This document shows, one piece after another, positions 1-7,275 of a DNA stretch of 18,168 nucleotides (positions are counted from its first letter, which is position 1; every line of letters begins with the position of its first letter). The position numbers were made by a program, and so were the translations under genes. A model generated the notes under the pieces. It saw only the letters and a program-made list of their open reading frames with translations. It was not told the DNA's origin and made no database searches. The stretch spans positions 1 to 18,168 of the forward strand of contig MVQY01000041.1 of the NCBI GenBank assembly GCA_002067325.1, written 5' to 3'. The DNA comes from Methanobacterium sp. PtaU1.Bin097. Its GTDB lineage: Archaea; Methanobacteriota; Methanobacteria; Methanobacteriales; Methanobacteriaceae.

Positions 1-1
1 T

Positions 2-730
2 AACGTCCACAAGAAAATCAGGGAATTAATACAGGCCAAAGACACATCCTTTACTGGTGGTAAGGGAGATGAAGGGGGATGGGCACCCAACCTCACCAGC
101 CAAGAAGCTCTGGAGATACAGTTCAAGGCCTGCCAGGATGTAACCGATGAAACTGGTGTGGAGGTAAAACCTTCTCTGGACATGGCCGCCAGTGAGATGT
201 GGGATCCTGATAAGGAAGTATACGTATACAAGCGTGAAGGTGTAAACCGGACCACCAGCGAACAGATAGATTATGTAGAGGAAATCATAGACACCTACGG
301 CTTTTACTTCGTAGAAGACCCCATCCGGGAGGGTGATTTCCATGGATTTGCCGAGCTCACACGGAAAGTGAAGGGCCGGTGCCTGATCTGTGGTGACGAC
401 ATATTCGTGACCAACAAGGAAATCCTCCAGGAGGGAATAAACAAGAAGGCCGCCGACTCCATCATCATAAAACCCAACCAGATCGGCACCCTCACCGACA
501 CCTACCAAACAGTAGAACTAGCCCGGAACAACAAATACGTACCCGTAGTATCTCACCGCTCAGGAGAGACCACCGATGAAACCATAGCCCATCTGGCAGT
601 TGCCTGGGGATGCCCCATAATCAAAACCGGTGCAACCGGCGGGGAAAGGATCGCCAAACTCAACGAACTCATCAGGATAGAAGAGGAAATCACCGATCCA
701 TCCATGGGTAGGATCGAGAAATACCGATAA
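2..730 (+). CDS. eno: Enolase (phosphopyruvate hydratase), 5' end outside the window
   Basis: Enolase interconverts 2-phosphoglycerate and phosphoenolpyruvate in the cytoplasm, serving glycolysis and gluconeogenesis. The open frame runs in from the left edge without a stop, so only the last 242 residues (a bit more than half of a usual ~420-residue enolase) are visible. Seen directly: the GDEGGWAPN loop near the left edge, the LDMAASEM segment (metal-binding Asp), FVEDPIREGD (metal-binding Glu), GDDIFVTN (metal-binding Asp), SIIIKPNQIGTL with the catalytic lysine, the SHRSGET loop, and the terminal IKTGATGGERIAKLNELIRI block. All key active-site segments in this part are intact. The TAA stop is followed within ten bases by a run of seven T (738-744), a plausible archaeal terminator that overlaps the next promoter. 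The first ATG in the visible frame (158) is internal, not the start. Confidence 0.97.
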   Translation, partial: NVHKKIRELIQAKDTSFTGGKGDEGGWAPNLTSQEALEIQFKACQDVTDETGVEVKPSLDMAASEMWDPDKEVYVYKREGVNRTTSEQIDYVEEIIDTYGFYFVEDPIREGDFHGFAELTRKVKGRCLICGDDIFVTNKEILQEGINKKAADSIIIKPNQIGTLTDTYQTVELARNNKYVPVVSHRSGETTDETIAHLAVAWGCPIIKTGATGGERIAKLNELIRIEEEITDPSMGRIEKYR

Positions 731-737
731 AATCACA

Positions 738-750
738 TTTTTTTATATTA
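738..750 (+). promoter_or_regulatory. T-run plus TATA box between eno and the ferredoxin gene
   Basis: Seven T at 738-744 run directly into TTTATATTA (742-750), which resembles the methanogen TATA box. Transcription would start near 770-775, about 40 bases before the ferredoxin ATG. The T-run could also end the eno transcript. The assignment is by sequence resemblance only. Confidence 0.45.
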
Positions 751-811
751 TAAAATAATCAGGAATATTCAAATATGAAAAAGGTTAACAAAACAAAGGA
801 GAAATGGAAAT

Positions 812-1003
812 ATGGCTAAAATAACAATAGATTACAAAAAATGCGAAGGCGCAGACTGTGCAGAATGTGTGGATGTCTGCCCTATGGAGAACTTCGAAAT
901 CGAAGGAGACAAGATCATAATCTGCAACCAAGAAGAATGCAGCTTATGTGAGGTGTGCATGGACGTATGCCCCAACGAAGCAGTAAAGGTAGAAGAAGAT
1001 TAA
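812..1003 (+). CDS. 2x[4Fe-4S] ferredoxin, 63 residues
   Basis: This is a small soluble electron carrier of the bacterial/clostridial 2[4Fe-4S] type. The first cluster motif is C11-x4-C16-x2-C19-x3-C23-P and the second is C43-x2-C46-x2-C49-x3-C53-P, so eight ligands are present. A ninth cysteine, C38, lies just before the second motif. The first motif has four rather than two residues between its first two cysteines, which is unusual but seen in methanogen ferredoxins. The start is well fixed by AAAGGAG at 795-801, about ten bases before the ATG. The gene has its own promoter upstream and a hairpin terminator right after it, so it is probably a single-gene transcript. Its redox partner cannot be told from the sequence; it may serve oxidoreductases of methanogenesis or biosynthesis. 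Confidence 0.93.
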   Translation: MAKITIDYKKCEGADCAECVDVCPMENFEIEGDKIIICNQEECSLCEVCMDVCPNEAVKVEED

Positions 1004-1034
1004 TAAATGAATTTTTCACGATAATAAAAAAGGG

Positions 1035-1062
1035 GATGCGAATTAAAATCGCATCTTTTTTT
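1035..1062 (+). terminator. Hairpin terminator after the ferredoxin gene
   Basis: GATGCGA (1035-1041) and TCGCATC (1049-1055) form a perfect 7-bp stem with a 7-base loop, followed at once by seven T (1056-1062). It starts 32 bases after the ferredoxin stop. It looks like a bacterial intrinsic terminator; archaeal RNA polymerase also stops at such T-runs. Confidence 0.7.
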
Positions 1063-1176
1063 AATTTATTATAATAACATCCATTTAACCTCTATTTCAA
1101 ACCCGTAAAAAAAACTACTATTTACAATTATAGGGGGAAAAAATACAGGTTAAAACGTTTAAAAAAATGTTTATTT

Positions 1177-1184
1177 GAGGTGAT
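1177..1184 (+). promoter_or_regulatory. Strong ribosome binding site of rpsB
   Basis: GAGGTGAT is fully complementary to the AUCACCUC end typical of archaeal 16S rRNA. It stands three bases before the TTG at 1188 and fixes that codon as the start. The same layout (GTGAT-like core, then three or four bases, then the start codon) recurs at several genes in the window. Confidence 0.8.
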
Positions 1185-1187
1185 AAG

Positions 1188-1784
1188 TTGTCAGAACTTT
1201 TAATTCCACTGGACAGATATTTAGCAGCCGGATTACATATCGGCACTCAACAGAAAACCAAGGACATGGAGAGGTACATCTACCGGGTAAGAGCAGATGG
1301 ACTCTACGTATTAGATGTCAGAAAAACCAACGACAGAATATTATCAGCGGCCAAATTCCTGGCCAAATACGATCCAGATGACATACTGGTAGTGTCAACC
1401 AGACAGTACGGACAGGCACCAGTCAAAAGATTTGGAGAGATTGTAGGAGCAAAGACCATACCTGGAAGATTCATACCAGGAACCTTGACCAACCCAGAAT
1501 ATGCCAAGTTCATAGAACCCAAAGTACTGGTGGTAACCGACCCCCGATCAGACTCCCAGGCCATAATAGAAGCCAAACAGATGGGCCTGCCTGTAGTAGC
1601 GCTCTGTGATACAGAAAACCTCCTGGGAAATGTGGACATAGTTGTACCAGTAAACAACAAGGGAAGAAAGGCAATCGCACTGGTCTACTGGTTACTCGCC
1701 AGACAGATCCTCCGGGAGAAAGGAATCATCGCCGAAGACGCCGATCTGGACGTGGAACCAACAGATTTCGAATTGAAGATATAA
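1188..1784 (+). CDS. rpsB: 30S ribosomal protein S2
   Basis: S2 is a primary part of the small ribosomal subunit. The 198-residue protein has the usual archaeal length (about 200) and characteristic segments: YLAAGLHIGTQQKTKDMERY near the N-terminus, ADGLYVLDVRKT, the VVSTRQYGQAPVKRF stretch, PGRFIPGTLTNP, VTDPRSDSQAIIEAKQMGLPV and LLARQILREKG near the end. The start is TTG, chosen because a perfect GAGGTGAT lies three bases upstream; initiation at TTG is common in this window. The gap before it (1063-1187) holds the end of the ferredoxin terminator and AT-rich sequence without a clear gene. Its place next to enolase in a translation-linked neighbourhood is, from memory, typical of Methanobacteriales. 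Confidence 0.97.
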   Translation: MSELLIPLDRYLAAGLHIGTQQKTKDMERYIYRVRADGLYVLDVRKTNDRILSAAKFLAKYDPDDILVVSTRQYGQAPVKRFGEIVGAKTIPGRFIPGTLTNPEYAKFIEPKVLVVTDPRSDSQAIIEAKQMGLPVVALCDTENLLGNVDIVVPVNNKGRKAIALVYWLLARQILREKGIIAEDADLDVEPTDFELKI

Positions 1785-1915
1785 ACTGGTTTAATCTATA
1801 AAAAAATCAAGATCTTAAAAATTTTAAGGGATTATATTAGGGATTCAATAGGAAATAGTAGGATCAAGTAGAAATTGAGGATATAATAAAAAAAATTAAA
1901 GAGGCAGTGATTTAA

Positions 1916-2770
1916 ATGATAAGAAACCCTGCTGTAGCAGGTACTTTCTACGAAGCGGATCCTGATTCTTTAACTAAACAGATAGAAGGTTGTTTTAAAC
2001 ACCAGCTTGGCCCGGGAAGACTACCGGAAAACATGGGAAAAACACGTGAGATAAAGAGTATCATCGCACCACATGCCGGGTACATGTACTCCGGACCAGT
2101 GGCCGCCCACTCCTATCTGAAACTTGCAGAAGACGGACTGCCAGAAACATTCCTCATACTATGCCCCAACCACACTGGAATGGGATCCGGTGTCTCCACA
2201 GTAACCGAGGGCGGGTGGAAAACCCCACTCGGCCTCGTTGATATCGACGGAAAATTTGCAGAAAGGTTGATGGAAAACGCACCCATCATAGACCCAGAAC
2301 CACTGGCCCACATCCAGGAACACAGCTGCGAAGTCCAGGTACCCTTCATACAGTACCTGGCAGAGAAAGCTGGTAAAACATTCCGGATTGTGCCCATCTG
2401 TATGTGGATGCAGGATCTACAAACTGCAACGGAGATAGGAGCTGCCATAGCAAAGACCAGCCAGGAACTTGAAAGAGACGTGGTTATAGTGGCCAGCACA
2501 GACTTCACCCACTACAAACCCCATGATATAGCCTACCACAACGACCACCAGGTCCTAGATGCAATAGAGGCCCTGGATGAGAAGGCGGTTATGGGCCTGG
2601 TGGAGGAACTTAATGTTACCATGTGCGGCTTCGGACCGGTTAACGCATCCCTGGTCTATTCCAAGCTTATGGGTGCAGAAAAGGCAGAAATACTTAAGTA
2701 TGCGACCAGCGGTGATGTCACTGGAGATAGAAGCGCAGTGGTCGGTTATGCAGCGGTAGTTATCCGGTAA
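1916..2770 (+). CDS. MEMO family protein
   Basis: This is an archaeal member of the MEMO family, related in fold to non-heme-iron class III extradiol dioxygenases. The 284-residue protein begins RNPAVAGTFYEAD and carries the family blocks IIAPHAGYMYSGPVAAHSY, LCPNHTG, EHSCEVQVPFIQYL, ASTDFTHY, MCGFGPV and TSGDVTGDRSAVVGYAAVVI. The conserved histidines in APHAGY and CPNHTG and the cysteine in MCGFGPV correspond to metal-binding residues reported for human MEMO1. The biochemical role in archaea is not settled; genomic links to AMMECR1 and radical SAM proteins have been noted. The ATG at 1916 follows AGTGAT by four bases, matching other starts here. It sits between rpsB and mevalonate kinase. 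Confidence 0.9.
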   Translation: MIRNPAVAGTFYEADPDSLTKQIEGCFKHQLGPGRLPENMGKTREIKSIIAPHAGYMYSGPVAAHSYLKLAEDGLPETFLILCPNHTGMGSGVSTVTEGGWKTPLGLVDIDGKFAERLMENAPIIDPEPLAHIQEHSCEVQVPFIQYLAEKAGKTFRIVPICMWMQDLQTATEIGAAIAKTSQELERDVVIVASTDFTHYKPHDIAYHNDHQVLDAIEALDEKAVMGLVEELNVTMCGFGPVNASLVYSKLMGAEKAEILKYATSGDVTGDRSAVVGYAAVVIR

Positions 2771-2863
2771 GAAAGTTTCCAAAGGTCTCATGAATTTAGA
2801 AAGATTCTAAACTGAATAACTTACTTAATTAAAGAAGTCTTACTCCATTAAAATTCCTAAAAT

Positions 2864-2877
2864 GGGTGATTCTAATA
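2864..2877 (+). promoter_or_regulatory. Shine-Dalgarno site that conflicts with the mvk GTG start
   Basis: GGGTGAT (2864-2870) matches the ribosome binding core seen before other genes here, but it contains the only usual in-frame start, GTG at 2866. Four bases after the core comes ATA (2875-2877), in frame with the kinase. Elsewhere in the window a GTGAT-like core stands three or four bases before the start. Confidence 0.5.
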
Positions 2878-3858
2878 CAAGTTATAGCAAGAGCACCAGG
2901 TAAAGTAATTCTATTCGGTGAACACGCGGTAGTTCATGGAAAACCAGCTATTGCAGTTGCAGTGGATAGATTAGCCCATGTAACTTTAACGGAAAGGACC
3001 GATTCAATAATACACGCAGAAATATCCGGACTGGGAGTTGACGGATATCTGAACCTGGAAAATGAAACTATAAACACTCAAGGCTACCAGATTGAGATAG
3101 GCCTCTTGAAATATGTTTTAAAGGCACTCAAGGCAGTCGATCACAGAACAGAACCAGGCACTGGTTTAGATGTAACAGTGGATATAGAGATGCCGGTAGC
3201 ATCTGGACTGGGATCATCAGCCGCAGTTACAGTTGCCACACTGGCGGCAGCCTCTAAATATTACCAATTAAACCTTAAACCAAAGGCAATCTCATCACTG
3301 GCTCATCTAGTCGAACTTGAAGTTCAGGGCGCGGCAAGCCCCATAGACACCACCTTAAGCACCTATGGGGGGGTGATCTACCTTTCCCCGGACGCCCAGG
3401 AAATAGTCAGGCTGCCCATAGACTGGGACCTGCCCCTGGTAATAGGCCACACCAGAAGACAGGGTAACACTGGAGAACTGGTTGAATCTGTACGCCTCAA
3501 AAAAGAATCCTACCCATCCGTCATAAATCCCATATTCGAGTCCATTCAAGAAGTAACAGAAGAAGCACGAAATGCCCTTCTGGAAAAAGATGAAAATAAG
3601 CTCGGAGAACTTATGAATATTAACCACGGCCTATTGGATGCCCTGGGGGTTAACACACCGGCACTCTCCCGTATGGTGTACCTGGCCCGGCAGAAAGGAG
3701 CACTGGGTTCCAAGATAACCGGTGCAGGGGGAGGTGGCAGTATAATAGCTTACTGCCCCAATAAAATGGATGAAGTAATAGATGAACTTCAAGAGGAAGA
3801 ACAAGCCTTCCCTGTTAAGTTAAGACATGAAGGAGTAACTTGTAACGTAATTGAATAA
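2866..3858 (+). CDS. mvk: Mevalonate kinase (start codon uncertain)
   Basis: This GHMP kinase phosphorylates mevalonate to 5-phosphomevalonate with ATP, the entry step of archaeal isoprenoid lipid synthesis after HMG-CoA reductase. With the GTG at 2866 it has 330 residues. Seen: RAPGKVILFGEHAVVHGKPA (motif 1), PVASGLGSSAAV at about 110-121 (ATP-binding glycine-rich motif 2), ASPIDTT with the likely catalytic Asp161, and KITGAGGGGS at 283-292 (motif 3). The start is doubtful: GTG at 2866 lies inside GGGTGAT, which itself looks like a Shine-Dalgarno site, and no other site lies upstream. The first in-frame codon at the right distance is ATA at 2875. The next two genes, ipk and fni, act later in the same pathway, supporting the call over phosphomevalonate kinase or a homoserine kinase. 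Confidence 0.95.
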   Translation: MILIQVIARAPGKVILFGEHAVVHGKPAIAVAVDRLAHVTLTERTDSIIHAEISGLGVDGYLNLENETINTQGYQIEIGLLKYVLKALKAVDHRTEPGTGLDVTVDIEMPVASGLGSSAAVTVATLAAASKYYQLNLKPKAISSLAHLVELEVQGAASPIDTTLSTYGGVIYLSPDAQEIVRLPIDWDLPLVIGHTRRQGNTGELVESVRLKKESYPSVINPIFESIQEVTEEARNALLEKDENKLGELMNINHGLLDALGVNTPALSRMVYLARQKGALGSKITGAGGGGSIIAYCPNKMDEVIDELQEEEQAFPVKLRHEGVTCNVIE

Positions 3859-3859
3859 A

Positions 3860-3936
3860 TTCCAGATTAAAGCATTTAGAATTAAAAATTGTATGGAAAG
3901 AGAGAATCATGATCTGGAAAGAATGATAATCTGGAA
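3860..3936. repeat. Inverted and direct repeats in the mvk-ipk gap
   Basis: TTCCAGATTA (3860-3869) and TAATCTGGAA (3927-3936) are perfect 10-bp inverted repeats 57 bases apart. A second near copy, ATCTGGAAAG, lies at 3912-3921 in the same orientation as the right arm. The two ATCTGGAAA copies are 17 bases apart. In RNA the arms could pair into a long hairpin between the mvk stop and the ipk ribosome binding site. No function can be assigned. Confidence 0.5.
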
Positions 3937-3966
3937 ATAAATCCAGGTGTTAGGGGGATCATCAAA

Positions 3967-4758
3967 TTGATAATCTTAAAGCTTGGTGGGAGTGTAATAA
4001 CCCGAAAAGAAGCGGATAAACCCACCATAAATCACGAGAATTTAAAGAGGATAACCCGGGAGGTGGCAGAATCAACCCACCAGAAACTGATAGTAGTCCA
4101 TGGTGCAGGTTCCTTTGGCCATCCCCTGGCAAAAAAATACGCCATAGGAGATGAAATCCAGGATAACCTAGATTTAAAAAAGAAAATGCTGGGATTTTCC
4201 CTGACCCAACACGCGGTGAAGGAGTTAAACGGAATAGTCAGTGAATATTTAAGGATGCACGGAACTCTATCTGTATCCATACAGCCATCATCATTTATAT
4301 TAACCAAAAATAAACGGATTAAATCAGCAGATTTAACCCTGATCAAAAGATATCTGGAACTGGGCTTCGTCCCGGTAATATATGGGGATGTGGTTTTAGA
4401 TGCAGATGAATCCATAGAGATGGCGGTGCTCTCCGGAGATCAGATAGTCAAATATCTGGCAGAAAAGCTTAAACCAGAAAGGGTGATCCTGGCTACAGAT
4501 GTAGATGGAATATACGATAAAAATCCAAAAAAATACCCTGATGCCCAATTAATTGAAACAGTATCTTCCCTGGAACAGATAGAAACAGGAGAAGAAACAA
4601 ACATAGATGTCACCGGGGGAATGGGTGGAAAAGTAAGTGAACTACTAGGTCTTCTGGACCTAGAAATAGAATCTGAAATAATAAACGCCAACAAAACAGG
4701 CAACATAAAAAAGGCCCTGAACGGTGAAAAAGTAACAGGGACCACCATTAAAAGATAA
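3967..4758 (+). CDS. ipk: Isopentenyl phosphate kinase
   Basis: This amino-acid-kinase-fold enzyme phosphorylates isopentenyl phosphate to isopentenyl diphosphate, the hallmark step of the archaeal modified mevalonate pathway. The 263-residue length is normal. Seen: KLGGSVITRK at the very N-terminus (K5, K14 bind phosphates), HGAGSFGHP with H52 aligned to the catalytic histidine (H60 of the M. jannaschii enzyme), VSIQPSSFIL, VPVIYGDVVLD, LSGDQIVKYLAEKL and ATDVDGIYDKNP. The histidine in GSFGHP separates it from acetylglutamate kinase, UMP kinase and other relatives; fosfomycin kinase FomA is related but unlikely here. The TTG start gives the typical MIILKLGGS beginning, with a GGGGGAT ribosome site just upstream. 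Neighbours mvk and fni are its pathway partners. Confidence 0.95.
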   Translation: MIILKLGGSVITRKEADKPTINHENLKRITREVAESTHQKLIVVHGAGSFGHPLAKKYAIGDEIQDNLDLKKKMLGFSLTQHAVKELNGIVSEYLRMHGTLSVSIQPSSFILTKNKRIKSADLTLIKRYLELGFVPVIYGDVVLDADESIEMAVLSGDQIVKYLAEKLKPERVILATDVDGIYDKNPKKYPDAQLIETVSSLEQIETGEETNIDVTGGMGGKVSELLGLLDLEIESEIINANKTGNIKKALNGEKVTGTTIKR

Positions 4759-4853
4759 AAATATTATCCGGAAAAAAATAACCGGAAAAACCATAAAAAC
4801 CTTAAATTCATCGAATTACAGGTTTAAAACAAAATTTTAGAAGGTACAAAATC

Positions 4854-5909
4854 ATGATTTCTGATAGAAAATTACAACACCTGAACCTCTGCCTGGAAAA
4901 GGATGTAGAGTACAGACAGAAAAAGACAGGTTTTGGTGATGTAGAATTAATTCACAAAGCTCTTCCCCAGATAGACAAGGAAGAGATCAGCCTCGAGACA
5001 GAGTTTTTAGGCAAAAAACTAGGGGCACCAATTATAATAACCGGTATAACCGGGGGCCACCCCGCATCCCAGGCCATAAACCAGGCACTGGCAAAGGCAG
5101 CCGAAGAACTTAAAATAGGAATGGGAATGGGAAGCCAGCGTGCAGCAGTGGAAAATCCCGAACTCGAACCGACCTATAGGGTTATAAGGGATGAAGCCCC
5201 ATCTGCACTCGTAATAGGTAATATAGGAGCACCCCAGGTTGAATTTGCAGAGAAAGCTGCAGATATGATGGACCTGGATGCCATGGCAATCCACCTGAAC
5301 CCCCTACAGGAAGCGATACAACCAGAAGGGGATGTGGATTCAAAAAATTACCTAGAAAATATTAAAAAAACAACAGAATTACTGGATATACCAGTCATAG
5401 CAAAAGAAACAGGAGCCGGTATAAAAAGAGAAGATGCACTCTCCCTGGAAAAGGCAGGAGTAGCTGCCATCGATATTGCCGGTGCCGGTGGGACGAGCTG
5501 GGCTGCAGTTGAAACCTACCGGTCCAAGGACCGCTCCCTGGGAGACCTCTTCTGGGACTGGGGAATACCCACCACAGTAAGCACCGTGGAAGTAACCGAG
5601 TCAGTTAAAATACCTATACTTGCATCAGGGGGAATAAGAACTGGCCTGGACATGGCCAAGGCAATAGCCTTGGGAGCTGATGCAGCGGGGATAGCACTGC
5701 CACTACTGAAGGAAGCCTACCAGGGACCGGAAGCAGTGGTTGCCCGGCTGGAGAAGTTTATGGAAGAGCTTAAAGTAGCCATGTACCTGGTAGGGGCCTC
5801 CAACCTCACAGAACTTAAAAACATTGACCTGGTTATACAGGGAAAAACAAAAGACTGGCTCCAGGAAAGGGGCATAGAAACCAGTAAATATGCCAGGAGA
5901 TCACTATAA
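4854..5909 (+). CDS. fni: Type 2 isopentenyl-diphosphate delta-isomerase (FMN-dependent)
   Basis: The enzyme isomerises IPP to DMAPP, the starter for prenyl chain elongation, using reduced FMN and a divalent metal. The 351-residue TIM-barrel protein shows SDRKLQHL at the N-terminus (substrate-binding Arg/Lys/His), ITGITGG, GMGMGSQRAA (flavin site), HLNPLQE at 147-153 continuing to QPEGD (catalytic and metal region), AKETGAGI, DIAGAGGTSW, ILASGGIRTG and GADAAGIALPLL (phosphate-binding loops for FMN). These distinguish it from the unrelated Nudix type 1 enzyme and from lactate oxidases. The ATG at 4854 follows AAGGT by eight bases. The stop TAA overlaps the next start by one base (TAATG), so fni and the RNase J gene are surely cotranscribed and probably translationally coupled. 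Confidence 0.96.
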   Translation: MISDRKLQHLNLCLEKDVEYRQKKTGFGDVELIHKALPQIDKEEISLETEFLGKKLGAPIIITGITGGHPASQAINQALAKAAEELKIGMGMGSQRAAVENPELEPTYRVIRDEAPSALVIGNIGAPQVEFAEKAADMMDLDAMAIHLNPLQEAIQPEGDVDSKNYLENIKKTTELLDIPVIAKETGAGIKREDALSLEKAGVAAIDIAGAGGTSWAAVETYRSKDRSLGDLFWDWGIPTTVSTVEVTESVKIPILASGGIRTGLDMAKAIALGADAAGIALPLLKEAYQGPEAVVARLEKFMEELKVAMYLVGASNLTELKNIDLVIQGKTKDWLQERGIETSKYARRSL

Positions 5910-7258
5910 TGAGCGTAGAAGTAATAGCCATAGGCGGATACGAAGAAGTGGGAAAGAACATGTCCGCCGTGAAGATAGGAGAAGACGTGGTAATATTCGA
6001 TATGGGTATCCACCTCGACCGGGTGCATATACACGAAGATACAGACATGGCCCGGATGCACAGCCTGGACCTGATTGAAAGGGGAATTATACCCGACGAC
6101 ACCCTGATGAAGGAGGTAGATGGGAAGGTAAGGGCCATAGTGTTCACCCACGGCCACTTAGACCACATAGGGGCGGTTGGAAAACTGGCCCACCGATACG
6201 AAGCACCACTCATAGGAACACCCTATACCATGGGCCTCATAGAGAGAACCATTAAACAGGAAAAGAAGTTCAACGTGAACAACCCCTTACAGGTCTTAAA
6301 CCCAGGGGAAAAGATACAGTTATCCCCGGATATAACACTGGAATTCGTGCACACCACCCACAGTTTACCCCAAACAGTAAACGCCGCACTGCACACATCT
6401 GAGGGGATAATCATGTATGCCAACGACTTTAAATTTGACAACCACCAGATGCTCTCCCCACCACCAGATTATAAGAGGTTGAGGGAGCTGGGACGACAGG
6501 GTGTGCTGGCTTTAATCGTGGAAACCACCCGTATGACCGAGAAACAGGAAGTAAAAACCCACTCAGAGAAGGTGGCCCGACTGAACCTCCAGGATATAAT
6601 GGAACCCTTACTCGCCGAGAAGGATGGAATGTTAATCACCACATTTTCATCCCACATAGAACGTATCCAGGCCATCTGTAACATAGCAGACACAAGTGAC
6701 AGGCAGATCCTGCTACTCGGTAGATCCATGGAGCGTTTCGGAAGCATAGCCGAGAATCTGGGAATCTTAGACCTACCGGCTACAGCCAGTATCTACGGCA
6801 GCCCCAAGGCAGTTAACCGGGCCTTAGCCCATGCTGAAGAGAAGAGGGAGGACTACCTACTGGTGACCACCGGACACCAGGGAGAGGTGGATGCATTACT
6901 TCCCAGGATAGCCAACAACAAAACCAACTTCCAGGTGAGGAGGGGAGATAACATTTTGATATCTGCACCAATCATACCCAGCCCCATGAACATCGCCAAC
7001 AGGAACGTCATGGAGAAAAGGCTTAAATCCAGTGGTGCCAGAATATATCCTAACATACATGTATCTGGACACGCCGGAAGGGAAGATCACCGGGACTACA
7101 TCCGGATGCTCAACCCAGAGCACATAATGCCCTCCCATGGAGATCTGGAGATGCTCGCCGCCTACACTGAACTCGCGGAGGAAGAAGGATACAAGATGGG
7201 AAATAACGTTCACCTACTGCGTAATGGACAGGCGCAGGTCTTTAATGGAGGATTATAA
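5909..7258 (+). CDS. rnj: Archaeal RNase J, metallo-beta-lactamase/beta-CASP ribonuclease
   Basis: RNase J degrades RNA 5' to 3' and in euryarchaea takes part in mRNA turnover. The 449-residue protein has the zinc motif HGHLDH at 81-86 (H81, H83, D85, H86), the downstream histidine in THSLPQ, the metal-binding Asp in YANDFKFD, then the beta-CASP region with SSHIERIQ, GRSMERFG, TTGHQGEVDALLPRI, APIIPSP, VSGHAGREDH and MPSHGDLE. GGYEEVGKNM at the N-terminus is the usual RNase J opening. No KH domain is present, which separates it from the aCPSF proteins. It overlaps fni by one base and is followed 17 bases later by idsA, so an RNA decay enzyme is embedded in a lipid precursor operon. Whether this links the two processes is unknown. 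Confidence 0.93.
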   Translation: MSVEVIAIGGYEEVGKNMSAVKIGEDVVIFDMGIHLDRVHIHEDTDMARMHSLDLIERGIIPDDTLMKEVDGKVRAIVFTHGHLDHIGAVGKLAHRYEAPLIGTPYTMGLIERTIKQEKKFNVNNPLQVLNPGEKIQLSPDITLEFVHTTHSLPQTVNAALHTSEGIIMYANDFKFDNHQMLSPPPDYKRLRELGRQGVLALIVETTRMTEKQEVKTHSEKVARLNLQDIMEPLLAEKDGMLITTFSSHIERIQAICNIADTSDRQILLLGRSMERFGSIAENLGILDLPATASIYGSPKAVNRALAHAEEKREDYLLVTTGHQGEVDALLPRIANNKTNFQVRRGDNILISAPIIPSPMNIANRNVMEKRLKSSGARIYPNIHVSGHAGREDHRDYIRMLNPEHIMPSHGDLEMLAAYTELAEEEGYKMGNNVHLLRNGQAQVFNGGL

Positions 7259-7275
7259 ACTCAGGAGGAGATGGC

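Noticed and set aside
26..508. Minus-strand open frame of 160 codons over enolase
   Set aside because: Shadow of the enolase frame; its composition is not protein-like and the plus-strand motifs are intact.
1814..1828. Perfect AT palindrome CTTAAAA-A-TTTTAAG after rpsB
   Set aside because: No T-run follows and no gene context needs it; such AT palindromes arise by chance here.
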